A DNA stretch of 64,000 nucleotides from contig CM029124.1 of the NCBI GenBank assembly GCA_016859345.1, positions 11,479,980 through 11,543,979 of the forward strand, given 5' to 3'. A program made the position numbers and the translations under genes. The notes below the pieces were generated by a model. The model was not told the DNA's origin. It did not search any database and saw only the letters and a program-made list of their open reading frames with translations. Position 1 is the first letter of the stretch, and every line of letters starts with the position of its first letter. Of this stretch, positions 24,805 through 37,150 are shown one piece after another. This stretch comes from Istiophorus platypterus. Lineage: Eukaryota; Chordata; Actinopteri; Istiophoriformes; Istiophoridae.

Positions 24805-24843
24805 GGAGGTGTTTGTATTTATAGTATAAATACAAACACCTCC
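24805..24843. repeat. perfect 39-bp inverted repeat (19-bp arms, 1-base centre)
   Basis: The left arm GGAGGTGTTTGTATTTATA (24805-24823) is followed by one G and then its exact reverse complement (24825-24843). It has no mismatches and a one-base loop. It could extrude as a cruciform, be the core of a small inverted-repeat element, or be a recent palindromic duplication. Confidence 0.95.
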
Positions 24844-25794
24844 TCTTTACAGTGTCTGACAAGTCATCACATTTTTCTTCATATCACACACCCTGTTGCA
24901 CTGTTGTACAAGTGTGTGTATTACTACAAGCCAGCAATGACTGTCAGAACCAGTGTATGCAAAGTTTACCTGCAGTAGTTCCAAGGTATGCATCAGCCCA
25001 TGGACTTTCGATTACTGTAAGTTAGACCAACCTGTTGTCCATGCACTATAGTGATATTAAACCATCATTATTGAGTTGTGCCGATTATAACTTCTGCAAA
25101 TGTCTTCTACCATTAATGAGGCAACCTATGTCCCTATGTGTGTGTCTACCCAATCATGTCATTTCATGTTACATTCCAGTTGAAATGTGTCATTTGGTAA
25201 TTACAGTCTAAACAGTGTAATCCCAAACTATGGACAGACTGACAGGTCTAAATTCAGTAACATGGGTTTCTAGGTAATGAGGATTTTACTCCCACATCCA
25301 AAGCTAACTGCTTTGCAGATGACCACACATACTGCATTGTGATATTAAACCAAAGGTTTTGTATTGATTGGTTTTGTGATCCAGTCTGGGCCGAAAATGA
25401 TCACAAACATGACGTCACAAACCCTTGGAATCGTGTTTAATCTAGGAACTGGTAAGAAAGATTCTGTAAATTACACATCGCAGTTAAGTGTCAAGTGGAA
25501 CCGCCAAGTGTTAATTACACTGTAACCACGATATCCGAATAAAAGTTACACCAAGTAGCATAGCGCACACAGCAGTTGTCACAATAGGTTTAACGGGATC
25601 CATTTCCTCGGTGGAAAGTATTTCCATTAAGAAAAAAAGAAAAAGGTGTGCGCAACATGGTGGAAACGAAAAACAGAGGTACACCCCTGGCCAGCTGTGC
25701 AACGAGGGTGAGTGAGGAATGTGTAAGTTTTCTTTTTTTCTGTGATTTGACTGAACTGACCCTTTAAACCGAGCGAGGGTGGGCGCGGCCTGAC

Positions 25795-25812
25795 GGCCAC
25801 AGGGGGCAGCAC
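25795..25812 (+). promoter_or_regulatory. CTCF-like core motif
   Basis: GGCCACAGGGGGCAGCAC contains the AGGGGGCAG core of CTCF sites in a CpG-containing patch between the two genes. The upstream CCAC half is one base closer than in the usual consensus, so the match is partial. Confidence 0.35.
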
Positions 25813-26349
25813 TGAGCCCGTCATGTCACAGCGGTGGAAGGAAGCTAGGAGGAGGCCTAGCTCACAAAGAGGCACCGAGAGGGAGATGTGTGCTTTACTG
25901 AAGCTGTTTCCATGAAATGAGTTTCGGCTTTACGAGACGAATTCTTTCAGAAATGAGTAATATGAGTTTGGTAGGTAAATATATACATATATATCTCATA
26001 TATAGCAGCTATGGAGAGCAGCAGCGCTGAACTCTCCTAAACGGGCCTAGCGTAGCCAAGTAAGCTAACACAGGTAATTTGAAGGCGTCGGACTCTGCTT
26101 AACTAACTCGTGAATGATCTAATAATGAATTAAAGATGCTAAAAAATAATTTTCTTCACGTTACCTCCCCCACAAACACAGAGAGAGTCTTAAAACAGGT
26201 GTTGTCCCCTGATGCCTTTCAACAAGGTGCTCAATATCTTACCTGACAGCCAAAGCGAAGCAATTTGGACTTCCTCGACAAAAAGAAAAACAAATAAAAT
26301 AAATCACTTACTTTAAATAACTTTAAAAAAATAAAATTTTTGTTCAATG

Positions 26350-26656
26350 AAGGTCAAAACCCGACGTGAAACTTTGCCCCACTTGACCCGGCGCGAGGCA
26401 GCGTGAGACCGCGTGCTTCCGCGTAGCGGCGGGTCAGCTGATCCCCGACACACGCGGAAACTGTAAAGTCAATTGGGAAGCGCCAGTGTGTCTCCAAGGT
26501 AGCCGGGCTGTGGTCCCCCCGCCGACATCTCGCTTTAATGGTGGCCCCGGCGGGTCTCCTCCGTGAACGGGATCCGGGTCATCAGCTCTGATAACTTAGA
26601 ACAAAGCAAAAGAACGGCTGTCAACCTCTGGGAGGGAGGGAGGGGGGAGGAAAGTT
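26350..26656 (+). promoter_or_regulatory. lrmda: lrmda CpG-rich promoter / 5' UTR region
   Basis: The sequence changes abruptly from AT-rich (26280-26345) to CpG-rich (26365-26560), with many CG dinucleotides, e.g. around GGCGCGAGG and CCGCGTAGCGGCGGG. No TATA box was seen at a convincing distance. An E-box-like TCAGCTGA lies at about 26436-26443. It sits directly upstream of the exon 1 ATG and fits a CpG-island promoter. The start site was not resolved. Confidence 0.6.
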
Positions 26657-26698
26657 ATGGCACACAACGAGTCGCTGGTCGCTTTGAATGGGACTCAG
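26657..26698 (+). CDS. lrmda: lrmda coding exon 1 (leucine-rich melanocyte differentiation-associated protein)
   Basis: The ATG at 26657 has G at -3 and G at +4 (strong context) and encodes MAHNESLVALNGTQ, followed by donor CAG|GTGAGT. The exon ends on a codon boundary. The GTQ ending and its direct continuation into ISYIGHDCKDIP in exon 2 match the N-terminus of LRMDA (C10orf11) as I know it. LRMDA is a small leucine-rich-repeat protein of about 200 residues linked to melanocyte differentiation and oculocutaneous albinism type 7. Its head-to-head position beside znf503 is the conserved gene order and independently supports the call. Confidence is limited by the very short exon. Confidence 0.85.
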
Positions 26699-27271
26699 GT
26701 GAGTTTGTTTTGGAAACTCCTTCCTTCGGTCGGACTCTTCCTCCCTCCCCCTCCTCTGTCGTCTTTATTTATTCTTTACGCCGTGGTTGTGTCGCACTGG
26801 TTTCTCGGTTTATTAAACTTCTGTTTATTTCTTCGCCATCACCGGTGTCATGTGACTCTGGCTGAAAGTTACAGTCGCGACGTTAAGTTCAGCGGTTCCT
26901 CCTACAACTTCTCCGGAGGCTGTTGTGGGGTAAATATCGTGTCGTGACATCTACCCAGGGAGGAGAAAAGGGCTGCGGTCTTTAGAGAGTTGTTATCTCC
27001 TTGCAGAGCTAAAAGCATGGTCCTCGGTGTTAACAGTGCCATGTCCTCACTCCTGGGTTAGCTGGCTGCATCATGTAGCACCCTATTATCATTAAAAGTA
27101 AATTCAAATCATGGTGCCAAATCAATATTGTTTTAAAGGTGGGGTATGCTGAATCAGCTTTATTTAGTTTGGCTATTGTCAAGGCTGATATTGTATCATT
27201 GGTACTTATCTCACATTTTTCGTTGTTTTATTAATAATATTTTTTTTTTTTTTGTGTAATTTTTATTAAAG
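26699..27271 (+). other. lrmda: lrmda intron 1 (573 bp, GT-AG)
   Basis: The donor GTGAGT follows exon 1, and a T-rich tract plus AAAG precedes exon 2. The first 250 bases remain CpG-containing, like the promoter. It carries the palindromic E-box/M-box GTCATGTGAC at 26847-26856. Confidence 0.88.
26847..26856. promoter_or_regulatory. GTCATGTGAC palindromic E-box (M-box/CLEAR-type, MITF/TFE candidate)
   Basis: A TCATGTGA core with extended GTCATGTGAC symmetry sits 149 bases into lrmda intron 1, inside the CpG-rich promoter region. This is the sequence preferred by MITF/TFE bHLH-Zip factors. It is notable because lrmda is a pigment-cell gene. Function is inferred. Confidence 0.5.
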
Positions 27272-27372
27272 ATTTCCTACATCGGACATGACTGTAAGGA
27301 CATTCCAGACTTCCTTGGACACACGTATGGCCAGTTGGCAAAAAGGCTGGATCTGAGCTTCAATCAGCTCAG
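27272..27372 (+). CDS. lrmda: lrmda coding exon 2 (start of leucine-rich repeat domain)
   Basis: The acceptor follows a long T run (27239-27253) and reads TTATTAAAG|ATT. The 101-nt exon translates as ISYIGHDCKDIPDFLGHTYG then QLAKRLDLSFNQLR, and ends AG|GTAGGT in phase 2. KRLDLSFNQLR is a typical LRR core (LxLxxNxL), and the stretch matches the LRMDA N-terminal region closely. Joined to exon 1 it gives 47 codons plus two bases, so only about a quarter of the protein lies in this window. Exon 3, which should resume with a Ser-Leu-Glu-Gly-like LRR sequence, was not found between 27373 and 64000, as expected for a gene with very large introns (more than 1 Mb in human). Confidence 0.93.
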
Positions 27373-27441
27373 GTAGGTGACATGTATGTAATCACCTGGA
27401 TGCATATGCTGTCTGCCTCTGCCTCTGTCTCTGCCCCCCTG

Positions 27442-27442
<1 letters not shown>

Positions 27443-27480
<38 letters not shown>

Positions 27481-27489
27481 TCTCTCTCT
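27443..27489. repeat. (CT)n microsatellite
   Basis: CT repeat 70 bases into lrmda intron 2. Confidence 0.95.
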
Positions 27490-27551
27490 GTTACTGTGAG
27501 GCATGCATGTTGAATCTCGGGTGCAATTGAATGTGTGTCCTCGGTCTATAG

Positions 27552-27767
27552 GTGGTCAGCGTGTCATCAGAACATCAAAGAGCTGAATGAGCGCTGGCGC
27601 TGGGCTGGTGTCACACCAGTCTAGGATGAAAGGTGTGATCGATGAATATGACATGCTAATTCGAGAGGCAAACAGAAGAAAAGATTCCTCTGCTAGGACA
27701 TGAAGGAACATCTCATGGCAGCTGCTTCAGAAGGGGCTGCCATATCAGCAGCAGGCCTTGTGTAGTT
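27552..27767 (+). pseudogene. coding-like relic with frame breaks after lrmda exon 2
   Basis: Behind a plausible acceptor (TCTATAG, AG at 27550-27551) the frame that continues lrmda exon 2 reads WSACHQNIKELNERWRW then AGVTPV and stops at TAG 27622-27624. One base later in register, an ATG frame at 27626-27703 reads MKGVIDEYDMLIREANRRKD then SSART. The first frame resumes around 27697 with DMKEHLMAAASEG to about 27765. The charged composition looks like real protein broken by small indels. I do not recognise the parent. An exonised tail of lrmda, with AATAAA at 28216-28221 as poly(A) signal, is an alternative. Confidence 0.35.
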
Positions 27768-30700
27768 GATCTGGCAAGTAAAAGGAAGGAGATGATGGTT
27801 ATAAGGTGCTCTTGTTTCTGAGCCCTTTTCACGACTGTCAGACCATGGAGCCGTCTCAGTCAAGGCAATTTTTTTTGTTGCAAATCGTTGTCACGAGACG
27901 TTTGTCTGTGCTGGAGATGCAGAGTCCTCAACCTAACTGATTTATATTGTGTCAGATTGTAAAATCCCTCATTTGCGCACAGTCGTCAGATTAACCAGGA
28001 AAGATATGTTTTGGGGTTATTGGATAAATGGATGAATGAATGAATGAGCCCGTAGGTGACGTGCCAGTGACACAGCATAAAAGCAAACCTTTTCACCTTG
28101 TGATCAGTCTGTAATGAGGCCATTGACACACTGGCCAGATGCTATGACAGTTAGACACAGGCTGTAAAAAAAAAATTATCAGTGCTTTTAAAATGTGTTA
28201 TTGAGGCACTATATGAATAAAGTGTGGAAAGTCCAGCACGCTGTCGGCCTTAGCACTGGTAAATTTGATATATTTCCAGTGTGTCAGTCTGCACAACCTT
28301 CATCTGGTGTATGGAAAGAGACCCCCCCCCAAAAAAAATTCTGTCAGTGAATCATTTACTCAGCATCTGTATTGTTATGCCTTTTCCATTTACCTGATGA
28401 TAGTCATGTGGACTTGCAGTGTTTAACATCAGTAAGGGAAAAGGTGTGTGATTAAGTTTTTGAGATTTATTAAAGTCAAGCTTCCTTTGGATGCGCCTGT
28501 CCCACATTGAGATTTGCAGGAAAAACTTTTCAACCAAATGCACTGCAACTGGAGCATCTTGCTGAACCTCTGATTTCAAATGTAACTAACTGTGACTAAC
28601 AGGTAACTGTGTAATCTATCTGCACCCACATTCAATAAATATCAGATTGAATTATCAGAAGCCTTTCCATATGAGTGATAACAAACAGCTAACAGTAAGC
28701 AAGAAGGTCATGTTATAGTTAACTTGCTGTAATGTTTTGTGCAACTGCCCAAATCTGGATTACTAAAAAAAAAAAAAAAAAAGTTTTAAATCTAAACACG
28801 TGCTTTAGTGAATCTTAATTCTTTATACAGGATGATTGCCATCAGAACATAACTACTGTCTGTATGGTACAACATACTTGGGCAGCTGAATAGTAGATGT
28901 CTTGGTGTTACCTCAGAGGAAGAGGAAGTCTGTTATATCTAGCAAACAGCTTTATGAAATCTGACTGGAACAACCCTTATGTGTGTTGGTTTCAGGGAGA
29001 TCAAGGCTGGCATTATGTTTCTCGCCCTTGAACCTGTCACATTAAGGACTTGATGTTTAGAATCAAATATTTATGACTCAGATATTACTAATTCATTATT
29101 AATTTTCAGTTCGGCTAATCTCAGATGTCAGATATCATTACTAAACTTCAAAGGGTGGTATGGACAGAGAAGTGGTGCAGAAGTAATGAGGTGGTACTCG
29201 AACCATTTGGGGCTCATATCAGTTGACTATTGATTGATGGTCTGCTAGCGGGCAGAGTGATTTGTTACATAGTGCTTCATCTTCTTCTCTTCTATAGTTT
29301 GTGTGTTTAAATGGTTCACATTGAAAGCTAGTATGCTGCATTAACATCAAACATATCTTGAGGTAGTTTTCCTTTATTGTAAACGTTTCATATGTGTATC
29401 ACCTGCTGTGAAAAAACAGATACAGACATTTGTAAAATGTGTTAACTCTTGATTCCCTTGGTAACATTAACACACAGTGTAAGCTGTCTGAGCACTGTGT
29501 CTCTATTCATAGCCATAAAAATAGACACTACTGTCTCGCTAGTGTGGTTATGCTTGCTTTTCCACCTTATACACACTCAGATGCCAGGACTATATATCCA
29601 GTAATCTGTCTCTTGTTGCGATTTGTTTCCTGTAGGTGCTCACATGACAACGTTGGACGGTCATGGGTGTGTGGAGCTGTGAAACTCAATAAGCAGCTCA
29701 ACACGTGATAATGTTATATGCTAAGGAAGGCAAAGCAACCCCCTGAGTAGTTTTGATCCCCATAAGAATGCACCTAACAGACAGAGGCCCCTGACTCACA
29801 ACTTAATTGTGGAAAGCTTCTCCTGTGAAGAAATTGTTTTTCTGCTGCTCCACCCCTGCTGTTGTACTTCTGTGCAGCTTTGGTGATAAGGACAAAATCA
29901 AATACTACATTTATGACACAATATTTGAATACAAACAACCACCATTATTTTAAGCAAGAATACCGGTACTTGTAGAATGTATATATTGAGAGATATTACG
30001 GTTTAAAAAAAAAAAAAATTCCTAGCTTTTAAATGATTGTCATGCAGGCAGAGACATGCTCTGCTGATTTGGCTAATTTTTACTAATTTTTTTATAAATA
30101 AGTTAAGTTGTTCAATCTGTACTGAAGTGTTTTCAACATATCTTTTCGTGGATTGTTTTTCTAGCTCCTGCATATTTTAAAGCTTTCATGCAAGTTGATG
30201 GACATCTTAAAAAAAACACTTTGAAAATCATTACAAACATTTTGGGGAATGCACAAAAAACTAGAAAAAAATAGTTAATTTCATATATAAACAGCCATGG
30301 CTTATTATGGCTATAATAAGTGTAAAGACACACTTTTGCCCTAGTAGTAACAAAATGAATCATCCGCATATCAAGTGGGTGTGATATTTCTTGTATGTAG
30401 ACACAGTAATTTACCGACAACATACTATAACTTTGAACAATTAAATTTTCAAAACTTTTAAACTAAATATATCAGGCTTCCCTATTGGACCTTATTGGAT
30501 GCAGGCATTGAGATCAGGAAAAAGGTCAACATTTAAGCAATTTTGAAATATCACTATAGGAGACAACATTATCAACTTTATATTTAGTCTTATATCACAG
30601 TATTATATTCATATTTTTTTTCAGCTCCAGTGTCCAAGTTTTAGAAGTTTTGTTAGCTATCATTTCACATTACTCGTCTAATAGTAGAGACATTTGTGTA

Positions 30701-33579
30701 TTGACACCGTGACCCCATTTCAGTGTCAGTTCAAGGTGTAAACAGATGCACATGTTAGTGAAACTCGTTGGACTGCCTTCAGCGTCATACACTTCATGCT
30801 GCTTGAGTCAAATCGAGAGGGAGACATTGCCAGATTTTGTTTTCGCTAATATGCTTATTTCTGTCAGCTCAGTTGACAACACTCATCCAGCAACTTGACA
30901 ATGAGTCACAATGAGAAGCAAGGCACTGGCACCACCTTTAACTGAGTCCTGTGTGTTTGTTTTGCATGTGTGTTGTATATTTGTTTATGTTTGCGCGTAT
31001 GCTCATGTATGTGTGCTTGCATGCAGTGTTTGTGCGTCTGTCTCTGTGAGCATAACTGTGAGTGGCTGGGCAGGTAATGGCAGGATGAAATTATGGTAGC
31101 GGGCTGTCACACCCACACCTCTCCATCTGTGTGCTGCAGTGCCAGCTTGTCTCATCAATGTGTTGAGATGTGTGGCTCACAGTGAGATTTCTGTCTCAAG
31201 ATGGGCTTCGATGTGTAATGTGTTGTCCACATTGTTCCAGGTCAGGTGTGTACACAATGCAACGAGTGGGCATGTGCTGTGTTGATGTTAACAGGATCCT
31301 CCTCTGTGACTAGGATGCACTTTGGGTGCCTGCATCTATCACATGCGGTACTATCACCCTGGACAAACGAGGTTTGAGGAAGACACATGTCCATGAGTCA
31401 CAGAGAGATTCCTTAACATTGTTAGAACAGTGATACCTTTATTCTGAATTCTGACATGGCGTCTTGATAAACAAATTACAGCTGTGCAATGCCAGCATTT
31501 GTGAAACCTTAGACCTAACCTTACAGTTAAGCCTGCACTATTTCACTTACATCTGTTTTCAATAGTTAGATATGCCACTCACATGTCTCCTCAACACATG
31601 TGGTACTGTATACTGCACACATAATGTAAAAACGCTTGTAAAATATGCTGAAATGACAGGGAAATATGTGTTATAGTTGATGATAATGTTCATGGTCATT
31701 CCAGGTATTTTTTTTTTACAAACCACATCACAAATGCCATCTTTGGCAGATCCATTTTCAAGTATGGTGCTTAAAATATACATCAAAATAGAAAAAACAC
31801 AACACAGCTTAAGAAGAATTCCCATCTTTAGAATATTCAGTTTTTGTTGTGACTATGTCAGAAAGGTGTTGATCCGCATCTTTGATCATATTGTTAGCTT
31901 TAGTTTGTCTTAGTGTTGTATTGAATGACATTATGATAAAGGTAATTCTTGTATTCTGTTCCGTGTGGCAAAATATTGGAGAAATGGGTATGAAAGTCAT
32001 ACAAGTCTAAGCTGATCTTGTGCAATTTGAGACTGGTCAAAAGGTGATCTGGCTGTGCCATATGTTCAAGAGAGGCGGCTACTATATATTCACTGTATAC
32101 TCACTCATATGTAAACCTCGAGTGAGAAGGAATTTGGTGGTGAACTGGAGTTTGACTAGAAATTGTTTTTGTACAATAGTGTCATGTGAAATTCTATATG
32201 GGATTGTATAATTCTTGTTGGTGTCACAGTTTCACTTAAGTTTAAGATTCAAGATGGCTATGTTCTGATATTTTTTTCAGCCACTTCAAGCAACCATTGA
32301 TGAATCGAGAAGAAAGTCACAAATTAACACAGAAGCCAGTTAATCTGTAACAGTGGTGCTTGACTCTGTCCTTCATCATTGATAGCCCCTTCCTTTGTCT
32401 ACTGTCAAACCTGACAAATATAGTATAGCAACACAAGCGATGCTTTTAATGAAAAGCCTTAATTAGCTTGGGTATCATCCTGCTATGTTGTCTTTTTACC
32501 CAGTGCCAAACTAGAGTGGTTTCACTTTTTTAGTTACAATTATAAGTGTTGGTAGTGATGTATGTAAATATATTGTATTATTGCAGACATGGTCAGGTTT
32601 TGGTAAATTGGTACAAAATTGGTGCAAGAGAGCTGCCTTTAAATTTCAGACCTGTGATGCAGTTGTTAACCAAACTTGGGTCATAACCAATACTAATCAC
32701 AAAATGATCTGAAGACCAATAAAAAAGAATGACATTACCCTTGATACACTCAATATATCAGACTTTCATGTAACAAATGAATTCATGATGTTAGACCTGA
32801 GTCAAAATTCGGCCTGTGGTTAAGAAAGAGGCGTCAATATTGGACCTCAGCATTGCAGATGAACCTCAGCTACCTCTGTATGTGTGTGTGTATGTACAGT
32901 ACGTGTGTCTGTGTGTATCTGAGGGAGTATGTGCTCACCCAGGCTATGTTGGTGGTGGCAGGCATTTTGCATTTTAATGACAAATCAAGTATGCTAACTC
33001 GCGTTTTAAAACGAATGTGCTCTAAATGTCGCCCGGCTGTCAAAATGAGATGTAAGTAGTCTGATGAAAAGAGAACAAAGAAGACAAAGTAGGGAGGCCT
33101 GGTACACTGAGAAATGAAATAAAACCTTGTATGGCCTGTCAGCTGTGTCGTTTTATATTCATATCTAAAGAACATTATAGTATTACTCCGCTGCTCATGC
33201 CTCACTCATCTGTCTCTCTTAATTCGTCACAGGCACCGCTCTGTCTTTCAAGTTGCTGTATGTCAACACAGGAAGGGGCCTGCTAATTGACAAATGAGTG
33301 TCACAGACATCAAGTGCTCCTTTTTTATCCAAGAAAGGTAGACTGTAGTTGTTTGTTGGGTTGAGGTGGGGTGGTGGGGCTCTGTTATTGGCAGGGGCCC
33401 AGTAAGAGGCATTAGATTGGTCTTAGAATGAGAAGTGACAACAGGAAGAGAGCCTGTCATTGTCTTGCGTAAGTGTTCAATCTGCAGAGATGCCGGTATG
33501 TAGATAAAGTGTCAGTTAGGAGGAGAGGATATGAAACATTGGCAGTATGGAGTCCTCAAATCACTTAACTGGTAGCATA

Positions 33580-33655
33580 GTGTGTGTGTGTGTGTGTGTG
33601 TGTGTCTGAGTCTGTGTCTGTGTCTGTGTGTTTGTGTTTGTGTTTGTGTGTATTT
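33580..33655. repeat. (TG)n compound microsatellite
   Basis: A pure TG run followed by TGTCTG and TGTTTG variants; spurious Cys/Val frames arise from it. Confidence 0.95.
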
Positions 33656-36600
33656 ATGTCTCTCTGGTAATAGTGGTGGTGTACTCTGCTCTGCTGAGGA
33701 AATATATTCCATATCCGATCTATCAGGCCTGTTTAGGCCGATATACTCGTATAACCTGATCTATGTCTCATAAATTAAGGAGAATGCAGAGCTCTCCCAG
33801 CCCTAAGAGATTTAAACCAGAGGGATGAGAGGGACAAGGTCTCGCAGGAAATAACAGATTCATATTAAGGACATTGATATTTTTTATCATTCTGTGGTAT
33901 TGGTAGGAAAAAAAAAAACCTTTTTAATTTTCACTGGCGAGTTTTTTTTTTAATGAAGTATTACTGCTGGGAAAGTGATGGAATTATATAAAGCTAAGGA
34001 TGTTATTCTTAATGGATGGCTTGTCTTGTTCCTTCATCTCCCCAATTTGAGGTCATATCAGAATTTACTTTCATGTGATTAGAGCAAACACTTTTCTCAA
34101 TGTTGAGGACAATTACAACAGTGCAAAAAGAGCTGAAGTTGCTGAGTCCTATAGGGAAGTAGTAAAGGATATATATTTTTTATATTTATCGAAATCCTAT
34201 GTGTTGTATGTGATGGTTGTAGTCATTCAGACTGGGTTATATTTTGGACACTCTAGACAGCCTCAGTTGTAATGTCTTTGGATAGATCTTCAAAAGGTTT
34301 AATGATAGTTCTCTGACAAAGAACCTCTCACTGCATTAAGTTTATTAAGACAACCATCTTCCAGTGTAAATAAAGGCCAGCCAAAATCTATTTTATTTTT
34401 ATTTATCTTTTTTTAAAGCAAGCTAACAAACTTGTATATGATTATGAGATTTAAAGCTCTCGTGCATATTGCAACCAAACCACAGTAACGTGGCCTTCAT
34501 TATGTGTTACTGTAGATCTGTCTATTGTTTGCGTGTTTTCTGTTTCCACCAGCATGTCTTTACTTGAGCTTAATTTGCTTTGATATAAATTTGCCTGGAG
34601 GGCAGATGATGTTTTCAGATGAACTGCATATTTTACCCTCATATTCTCACCAATGGATCTCATCAGTTGCGGTACATGTGCTGGAAGGGTGAGTATTTTT
34701 TTAAATCTACAGTTTGATTTGTTTCTATACATCTGCCATTTTGTTTAACACCACCTGCTTTTGGATTATGAATAAAAACACATTCTGAACAGAATACTGT
34801 ACACTAAACTTCTGTATGGATAGACTGACTTCAATCTTCATTTGCTTTTGACATGTCTTTCTTCAAAATGGAGATTTTATAAATCACTTTTAAAGGGAAA
34901 TCCAACTCATATCGGACAGCATGTTCTACTCTGATTCACATCTCAAAGCACTACATTCACATTATACTCATTTGGATGTAATATTCTCAAGAGCAATCAT
35001 CGAGCCAATAGATTCAGTAACTAATTTAAAAAGGGACCAGAAAGTATCATCTGATATTATCAGCACAGGTCTTGACCCTCTGATAATTTAGGCTTGATCC
35101 CTCATATCCTAAACACTAGTCTTTCTACAAAGGGTAGCACATCACACCACATCCAGCTTTATACATTTTGGTGACAGTAAGAAAAGACTGTAGACAGTTT
35201 AACAAACCGGCTAAGTTGAGCAAGCACACAATCAAGGTCTTCCACCATGCTGGTTTTTGCAAACTTGCTGCGGTTTCACTCATGGGTATGCCATGCAAGT
35301 GAAAATATATATTTTTTTTGGGAGTTTTAGGAAGTTGTGAATGTTACTGTGGCAGCAAACTATGCAGTGACACTGCAAAACTGTCCTTGATGTTGCCCAC
35401 AGCTTTGCAAAAGTATAGATGTAAGCAACAGTGAGTTATACATCAGTTTCTCTCAAGAGACAGCTGTCAAGACTGTCAAGCAACAAAAAAATAAAGATAA
35501 ACTTGGTAGCCTCTTGTTTGTGTTTTCAGATATTCACTTAGCTGACCAAATTCACTGGAATAGTATAATGCAAACTTAGTGATTTATGGATTTTGTTTTA
35601 GGAAATGAAGGTCTGAGGATTTGATTGTGAGACGTGCTTAGGTTACTTCTCTGTTTTTGGACTTTCTCTGTTGTTTGGAAATGTGTATGCAGAGCTCTTG
35701 TGCTGGCTTATCTGAATTTGTTATGTTTTACTAGCCCCTGCAGGCCCCTGCAGGCTGGGTAGTTATAGCCATGAACATTCATTTATTCATTCATTTATTC
35801 TGTTTAGGATTTAAAACAAATATGGGACCAAACCAATAATGTGTTAATCTGTCTCTACTTTTAAAATTCCCAACCCTACCTTTGGAACTCAGTCCCAAGA
35901 TAAATAAAGATGTAAATATTGGGAGCAGTTTGCTAATTTATAGATATATCTTTCTAAAGAAGGCTCCAGAATTTAATAAAACAGCAAACTGCAGTTTTAG
36001 TCTAACAGAAGTAAATAGTGCATTTGTTGGGGGCTATTTTCAGTAGTGGTTTAATACATATTTGGTGATCTTGTGAGTATTTACAGCAACAGAACAATGT
36101 AGGTGGAAATGACCCATAATGAAGGACTATGTGACCACTTGCAACAGTGGAGCTCACTGATGTGGTTAAGAGTTTTTGACAACAATGGAGGTCTGTGGCA
36201 GCAGAGACGAATAAGATATATCAGGCTCTTGTGGCAGAGGAAATAATTGTTTGTAGGATTGCTATGTTGCTACTTTTAGGTCCCTTGGTTGTTTTTTTTG
36301 TGACATTTTTGACAGATGGAGAAAAATAGGATGTCCAAAGCATTATCCTCTAGGACAATCAAGCAGCTAGTCTATCAGTTCCTTTATCCTGAGTACAACA
36401 TGTACAGTTTAAATCTTTATCTCTTTGTTAAAACACAACAAAAGCCAACCAAACAATTTGTTAATCACTGTCAGGAGCTGCCATCAGCCTCTTAGAGCAT
36501 CCAACAGTCTCCTCTCCTCTTCAATCTAAGGCCATCTTGTGGTTTAGGATTCTGAATGGAATGGAACATCTTTATGTTCCTATTGTTCACATTATATACA

Positions 36601-36929
36601 ATATACTGGGCAGTGATGCCATTCCCTTTATGACTGCGTCACATTTTTTATTGTATATCCCAAGACGGATGGCGTGCCACTGACACAGAGATTTACAGGC
36701 CTTCAGCTTGCAGTGGCAGAGCTTTAGAAGGGCCTGCTGACATCTAGCCAACACTTTGGAGGAGGAGAATAAAAGCTGACATTTTATTGGCTTTAAGAGA
36801 GAGGGAGAGAGGGAGAAGAATTGGGGGACACAGAGGAAGGGAGAGAGGGAAGAAAGGAAAAAAAGATTCTGTTCTTCTACTTTATATTTTTCAGCACTGC
36901 CAGCTGTCACGGGGACCTTGCTAAAAAGA

Positions 36930-37150
36930 AGGAATTTATTGGGTATTATTTAGAAACTTGTCAGTGGTAATGACTACAGCTATGATTTCAATTATCACCC
37001 ACTAAATATAGCTTAATTCACTGCCTTGCTGGCCATAATGAGGCCGCCCTGACATCATTTTTTAAAAATTCGATACCATACTATTTTAATATTTTATGTT
37101 GACCACCGATTTAATTTTCCTCCCTGGTGCTTGGCATGTGGCAAGGTCCC
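36930..37150. promoter_or_regulatory. candidate intronic conserved block I
   Basis: Repeat-free intron sequence with TTTCAATTATCACC, AGCTTAATTCACTG, CATAATGAGGCC and CGATTTAATTTTCC. It stands out from flanking AT-rich DNA and has no exon signature. Confidence 0.28.

Larger units (their letters stand above)
23676..26349. other. intergenic interval before lrmda, no gene seen
   Basis: AT-rich DNA with the perfect inverted repeat at 24805-24843 and a CTCF-like motif in a small CpG-containing patch at 25770-25880. No coding exon was recognised. Confidence 0.6.

Noticed and set aside
26563..26865. 100-codon frame overlapping lrmda exon 1
   Set aside because: It is in another frame and runs through the exon 1 donor; the 26657 frame splices to exon 2 and matches LRMDA.
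33582..33773. Cys/Val-rich plus-strand frame
   Set aside because: It is translation of a TG repeat.
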